DNA from: an uncultured Aquimarina sp.
GTDB taxonomy: Bacteria; Bacteroidota; Bacteroidia; Flavobacteriales; Flavobacteriaceae
DNA length: 64,000 bases
Assembly: GCA_947501475.1 (NCBI GenBank)
Contig: CANMWA010000002.1
Span: forward strand, 1-64,000
Direction of reading: 5' to 3'
Part shown: in pieces, positions 61,211 to 64,000 of the stretch
Layout: each line of letters begins with the position of its first letter
Numbering within the stretch: position 1 is the first letter of the stretch
Translations under genes and position numbers: made by a program
Notes under the pieces: generated by a model
The model's database searches: none
The model's input: only the letters and a program-made list of their open reading frames with translations
Told to the model about the DNA's origin: nothing

Positions 61211-61699
61211 ATGACTAAACGTTTTTTAATTATTGCGACTTTCATTTTGGGATCAATAAGTATGATGCAAGCACAAGAAATTTCGAAAAACGCACTCGGA
61301 GTTAGACTTGGAGACAATGACGGTTTTGGAGCTGAAATTTCTTATCAAAGAGGTATCGGTGACAATAACCGATTAGAATTTGATTTGGGGTGGAGAGATT
61401 ATGATTTTGCTACTGCTATAAAAATTGCCGGAATTTACCAATGGGTATTTAACCTAGACAAAGGTTTTAACTGGTACGTTGGTCCAGGTGGAGGAGTTGG
61501 TATCGTAGATTTTGATAATGATACTGTATTTAGAGATAGTAGTGATAGTTATTTCTTTCTTGCAGGAGATATCGGTATAGAATATAATTTTGATATTCCG
61601 ATCCTTATTTCATTAGATTTAAGACCAGAAATTGGTTTTGGAGATTATAATGATGATTTAGATTTAGACATCGGTCTTGGTATTCGTTACCAATTCTAA
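61211..61699 (+). CDS. Small outer membrane beta-barrel protein
   Basis: The 162-residue protein has a signal peptide (cleavage after MMQAQ, about residue 21) and a compact amphipathic barrel: GVRLGDNDGFGAEISYQRGI, NRLEFDLGWRDYDFAT, FNWYVGPGGGVGIVDFDN, FLAGDIGIEYNF, ISLDLRPEIGFGD and the outer-membrane end IGLGIRYQF with terminal Phe. It is about the minimum size for an eight-stranded barrel. Function is unknown. It is convergent with bshA. Confidence 0.82.
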   Translation: MTKRFLIIATFILGSISMMQAQEISKNALGVRLGDNDGFGAEISYQRGIGDNNRLEFDLGWRDYDFATAIKIAGIYQWVFNLDKGFNWYVGPGGGVGIVDFDNDTVFRDSSDSYFFLAGDIGIEYNFDIPILISLDLRPEIGFGDYNDDLDLDIGLGIRYQF

Positions 61700-61717
61700 G
61701 TATACTAAATAAATATA

Positions 61718-61732
61718 TAGGAATCGTTCCTA
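61718..61732. terminator. Short palindrome at the end of bshA
   Basis: TAGGAA-TCG-TTCCTA lies in the 30 bp between two convergent genes and covers the bshA stop codon. It may act as a weak terminator for both. Confidence 0.35.
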
Positions 61733-62857
61733 AGATATTGCTAATGCACCTTCGTACAAAGCAATATACTTAGGAACGATTTCGTTTACGTCAAATTTTT
61801 CTGCTTCTGTAAATGCTCTTTGTTTAAACATTTCTAATACAGCATCATCTTCAAGGATTTTTAATGCATTTTCAGACATTTCATTTACATCTCCTACTTC
61901 ACTTAAATAACCAGAGATACCATGGCGATTTACTTCTGGGATCCCCCCAGCGTTACTAGATATTACAGGTACTTTGTTTACCATTGCTTCTAGTGCTGCC
62001 AAACCAAAGCTTTCTCGCTCTGAAGGAAGTAAAAACAAATCTGAAAAACATAATATTTTATCAATTTCATTACTATTACCAAAGAAAACTACCTTATCCT
62101 TAATCCCTAATTCTTTACATTTTTCTTCTGCAGGTTTTCGTTCAGGTCCTTCACCAACCATTAATAACTTAGCCGGTATCTTTTTTTGAATATTATAAAA
62201 TATATCAACAATATCTGAAATTCGCTTAACCGCTCTAAAATTACTGATATGTGTTACTATTCGCTCTTCGGGCAAAGCCATTACTTCACGTTGGCAATCG
62301 GTAAAACTGGTTTTTTGATGACTTACATCAATAAAATTAGGAACTACTTGAATATCTTTTCTAATATCAAACAAGCGTAATGTATCTTCTTTTAAATTTT
62401 GAGAAACAGAAGTAACAATATCACTATTATTAATACTAAAAGTTACTGCAGGTTTGTAAAAAGGGTGATTTCCAACCAGTGTAATATCTGTACCATGTAA
62501 CGTAGTCACCATAGGTACATAAATTCCTTCTTCGGCTAGCATTTTTTTGGCCATATACCCTGCATATGCATGTGGGATTGCATAATGTACATGAAGCACA
62601 TCAATTTGATACTTTTTGATAGTATCTACCAATTTACTTGACAATGCTAATTCATAGGGTTGATAATGAAAAAGAGGGTATGTAGGCACATTTACTTCAT
62701 GAAAATGAATATTAGGATTTAAAAGATCTAAACGTACCGGTTGTTTATAGGTAATAAAATGAACTTCGTGATTTAATTTGGCAAGAGCAATTCCCAGCTC
62801 TGTAGCCACTACACCACTACCACCAAAGGTAGGATAACAAACAATAGCAATTTTCAT
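61730..62857 (-). CDS. bshA: N-acetyl-alpha-D-glucosaminyl L-malate synthase BshA
   Basis: The 375-residue protein is a GT4 glycosyltransferase. It starts with CYPTFGGSGVVATELGIALAKLNHEVHFITYKQP, has HVHYAIPHAYAGYMAK, LHGTDITLVG, NFIDVSHQK and, in the C-terminal domain, HISNFRAVKRISDIVDIF, LLMVGEGPERKPAE and LLPSERESFGLAALEAMVNKVPVISSNAGGIPE. It joins UDP-GlcNAc to L-malate, the first step of bacillithiol synthesis, which fits a flavobacterium using bacillithiol as its main thiol. Other bsh genes are not nearby. It ends next to the small barrel gene and starts 74 bp from rnpB. Confidence 0.93.
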   Translation of the reverse strand: MKIAIVCYPTFGGSGVVATELGIALAKLNHEVHFITYKQPVRLDLLNPNIHFHEVNVPTYPLFHYQPYELALSSKLVDTIKKYQIDVLHVHYAIPHAYAGYMAKKMLAEEGIYVPMVTTLHGTDITLVGNHPFYKPAVTFSINNSDIVTSVSQNLKEDTLRLFDIRKDIQVVPNFIDVSHQKTSFTDCQREVMALPEERIVTHISNFRAVKRISDIVDIFYNIQKKIPAKLLMVGEGPERKPAEEKCKELGIKDKVVFFGNSNEIDKILCFSDLFLLPSERESFGLAALEAMVNKVPVISSNAGGIPEVNRHGISGYLSEVGDVNEMSENALKILEDDAVLEMFKQRAFTEAEKFDVNEIVPKYIALYEGALAIS

Positions 62858-62917
62858 TTATAAACTTTTTCTTGTGGTACAAGGTACAAGAAAATTAGTA
62901 TTGCCTATTGTTAAAGG

Positions 62918-62930
62918 AATTTTAAAAAAA
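62918..62930 (-). terminator. U tract behind the RNase P RNA
   Basis: A run of As at 62923-62929 (Us in the RNA) directly follows the P1 helix of the RNA, which can serve as the terminator stem. Confidence 0.45.
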
Positions 62931-63234
62931 GCAGATCATAAGCCGGATTCTGTTTCCTCGTCGAAACGAATATCCTTATCATTTATCTAGACTAATAATT
63001 ACTTATTAGCTCAAACCGCCTACCCTCCAGCATTGGACGCGCAACCCTTAAGCGCTGGTTTACGTGGCGTTGCACCGTATAGAGTTTACCTGGTTTCACT
63101 ACAGCATTACCTGTACATACTTTCTGCTGCACTTGTCCTCGCCTTTCGACGGACGGGCGTTACCCGCTATACTGCACTATGGTGTCCGGACTTTCCTCTC
63201 TCCGCCTAGGGCGGACAGCGATAAGGTGATCTGC
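62931..63234 (-). ncRNA. rnpB: RNase P RNA (class A)
   Basis: About 304 bases on the minus strand. The ends pair as P1 (GCAGATC at the 5' end with GATCTGC at the 3' end). The conserved cores are present: GAGGAAAGTCCGGAC near the 5' end, GGGTAACGCCCG, and GAGGGTAGGCGG, and the 3' part with ACAGAATCCGGCTTATGATC. As the ribozyme part of RNase P it trims the 5' leader from pre-tRNAs. The GC content is clearly above that of the surroundings. A 64-residue frame at 63064-63258 on the other strand is a false call. Confidence 0.95.
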
Positions 63235-63351
63235 TTAGTGCAAAAGTATTATAATTAAGAAAACTGAATTAAGAATTCTGGATTATTTTTTAGCTGTTAA
63301 TAACTAAAGATAAAAACCGAACCCTACGATTTTATATTTCTCTGCAATTTT

Positions 63352-63359
63352 TAACTTTG
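63352..63359 (+). promoter_or_regulatory. -7 box of dnaX
   Basis: TAACTTTG is an exact TAnnTTTG. It ends 5 bp before the ATG at 63365, so the mRNA would begin at or very near the start codon. TTTT about 18 bp upstream may replace the -33 TTG. Confidence 0.5.
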
Positions 63360-63364
63360 TATCG

Positions 63365-64000
63365 ATGGAGCATTTTATAGTATCTGCGCGTAAATACAGA
63401 CCCCAAACATTTAAAGATGTTGTGGGGCAACAGGCTATAACAAATACACTTCTTAATGCTATAGATAATAATCACTTGGCTCAGGCATTATTATTTACAG
63501 GACCACGTGGAGTAGGAAAAACATCTTGTGCTAGAATTTTGGCAAAAACAATTAATCAAGATGATAATCAACACCCTGAAGAAGATTTTGCTTTTAATAT
63601 TTTTGAACTAGATGCTGCATCAAATAACTCTGTAGATGATATACGAAGCCTTATCGATCAGGTACGTATACCACCACAAGTTGGGAAATACAAAGTATAT
63701 ATTATTGATGAAGTACACATGCTATCGCAGGCTGCTTTTAATGCATTCTTAAAAACATTAGAAGAACCACCTAAACATGCTATTTTCATCTTAGCAACTA
63801 CCGAGAAGCATAAAATTATACCTACTATATTGTCTCGTTGTCAAATTTTTGATTTTAAACGAATCACAGTTACTGATGCCAAAAATCATTTGATGCAGGT
63901 CGCTACTCAAGAAGGTATTACTGCCGATGAAGATGCTTTACAAATTATTGCACAAAAGGCAGATGGTGCTATGCGAGATGCTTTATCTATTTTTGATCGA
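63365..64000 (+). CDS. dnaX: DNA polymerase III subunit gamma/tau (partial, N-terminal part)
   Basis: The first 212 residues, cut by the window edge. The clamp-loader ATPase is clear: YRPQTFKDVVGQQ, the Walker A GPRGVGKTSCARILAKTI, FELDAASNNSVDDIR, Walker B IIDEVHMLSQAAFNAFLKTLEEPP and sensor ATTEKHKIIPTILSRCQIFDFKR. The zinc module normally inserted between the Walker A helix and DAAS (four Cys in E. coli) is missing; only DDNQHPEEDFAF stands there, which I recall as usual for Bacteroidetes. DnaX loads the sliding clamp and organises the replisome. A TAnnTTTG box lies 5 bp before the start. Confidence 0.95.
   Translation, partial: MEHFIVSARKYRPQTFKDVVGQQAITNTLLNAIDNNHLAQALLFTGPRGVGKTSCARILAKTINQDDNQHPEEDFAFNIFELDAASNNSVDDIRSLIDQVRIPPQVGKYKVYIIDEVHMLSQAAFNAFLKTLEEPPKHAIFILATTEKHKIIPTILSRCQIFDFKRITVTDAKNHLMQVATQEGITADEDALQIIAQKADGAMRDALSIFDR

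Noticed and set aside
63064..63258. A 64-residue plus-strand frame
   Set aside because: It lies across the RNase P RNA gene on the other strand and is a by-product of its higher GC content.

Overview
The window is a 64 kb piece of an AT-rich, strictly bacterial chromosome from the Bacteroidetes, most likely a marine member of the Flavobacteriaceae (an Aquimarina-like genus is my guess). The evidence is a SusC/SusD pair with FecR and an ECF sigma factor, PorT-type beta-barrels, many short 'SCxxDDD' lipoproteins, bacillithiol synthesis (bshA), a DnaX without a zinc module, an almost complete lack of Shine-Dalgarno sequences, and promoters of the flavobacterial TTG / TAnnTTTG type. No tRNA, rRNA, insertion sequence, prophage or CRISPR array was found; the one structural RNA is RNase P RNA near the right end.

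Layout. 0-5 kb: the end of an unknown gene, a fatty acid hydroxylase/sterol desaturase-like membrane enzyme, an SRPBCC-ArsR pair with twin palindromic operators, and an ECF sigma factor with a membrane partner. 5-10.5 kb: a hybrid histidine kinase whose phospho-accepting His is Gln, an M23/LysM envelope peptidase, an OmpA lipoprotein and an rRNA methyltransferase. 10.6-12.5 kb: an orphan cysteine-rich RiPP/bacteriocin-like precursor, a decayed repeat region, and an ArsR regulator sharing a 26-bp promoter element with a PhzF-like gene. 12.5-18.1 kb: helicase, hydrolase, two MsrB enzymes (one exported, one cytoplasmic), and lpdA. 18.2-24.6 kb: aroQ with an ATP pyrophosphatase and outer membrane barrels, xerD, and a barrel plus leucine-rich-repeat lipoprotein pair.

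24.6-32.5 kb: a duplicated-domain lipoprotein, the NAD(P)HX repair enzyme, then a threonine operon: promoter, Thr-rich leader peptide, thrA, thrB, a RidA-like gene and thrC, closed by a strong terminator that begins inside thrC. 32.5-46.6 kb: an M28-like pseudopeptidase, then two secreted peptidases (M20, S9) beside a SusCD locus with IPT/TIG lipoprotein, FecR and sigma factor; no glycan enzyme is present, so this may serve peptide uptake. 46.7-57.3 kb: small lipoproteins, gcvT, a Rossmann-fold epimerase-like gene, two paralogous 50-60 residue membrane proteins, a PLP decarboxylase beside a dicarboxylate/amino acid symporter, aroC and miaE. 57.4-64 kb: a two-part FAD/Fe-S dehydrogenase with an overlapping Lrp regulator, a small barrel, bshA, rnpB, and the start of dnaX, cut by the window edge.

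The points most worth a second look are the orphan RiPP precursor, the degenerate kinase with an intact receiver, the threonine leader peptide, the M28 pseudopeptidase, the paired mini membrane proteins with 21-bp-spaced direct repeats upstream, and the shared ArsR/PhzF promoter element. All family assignments are by eye from motifs; no database search was run.
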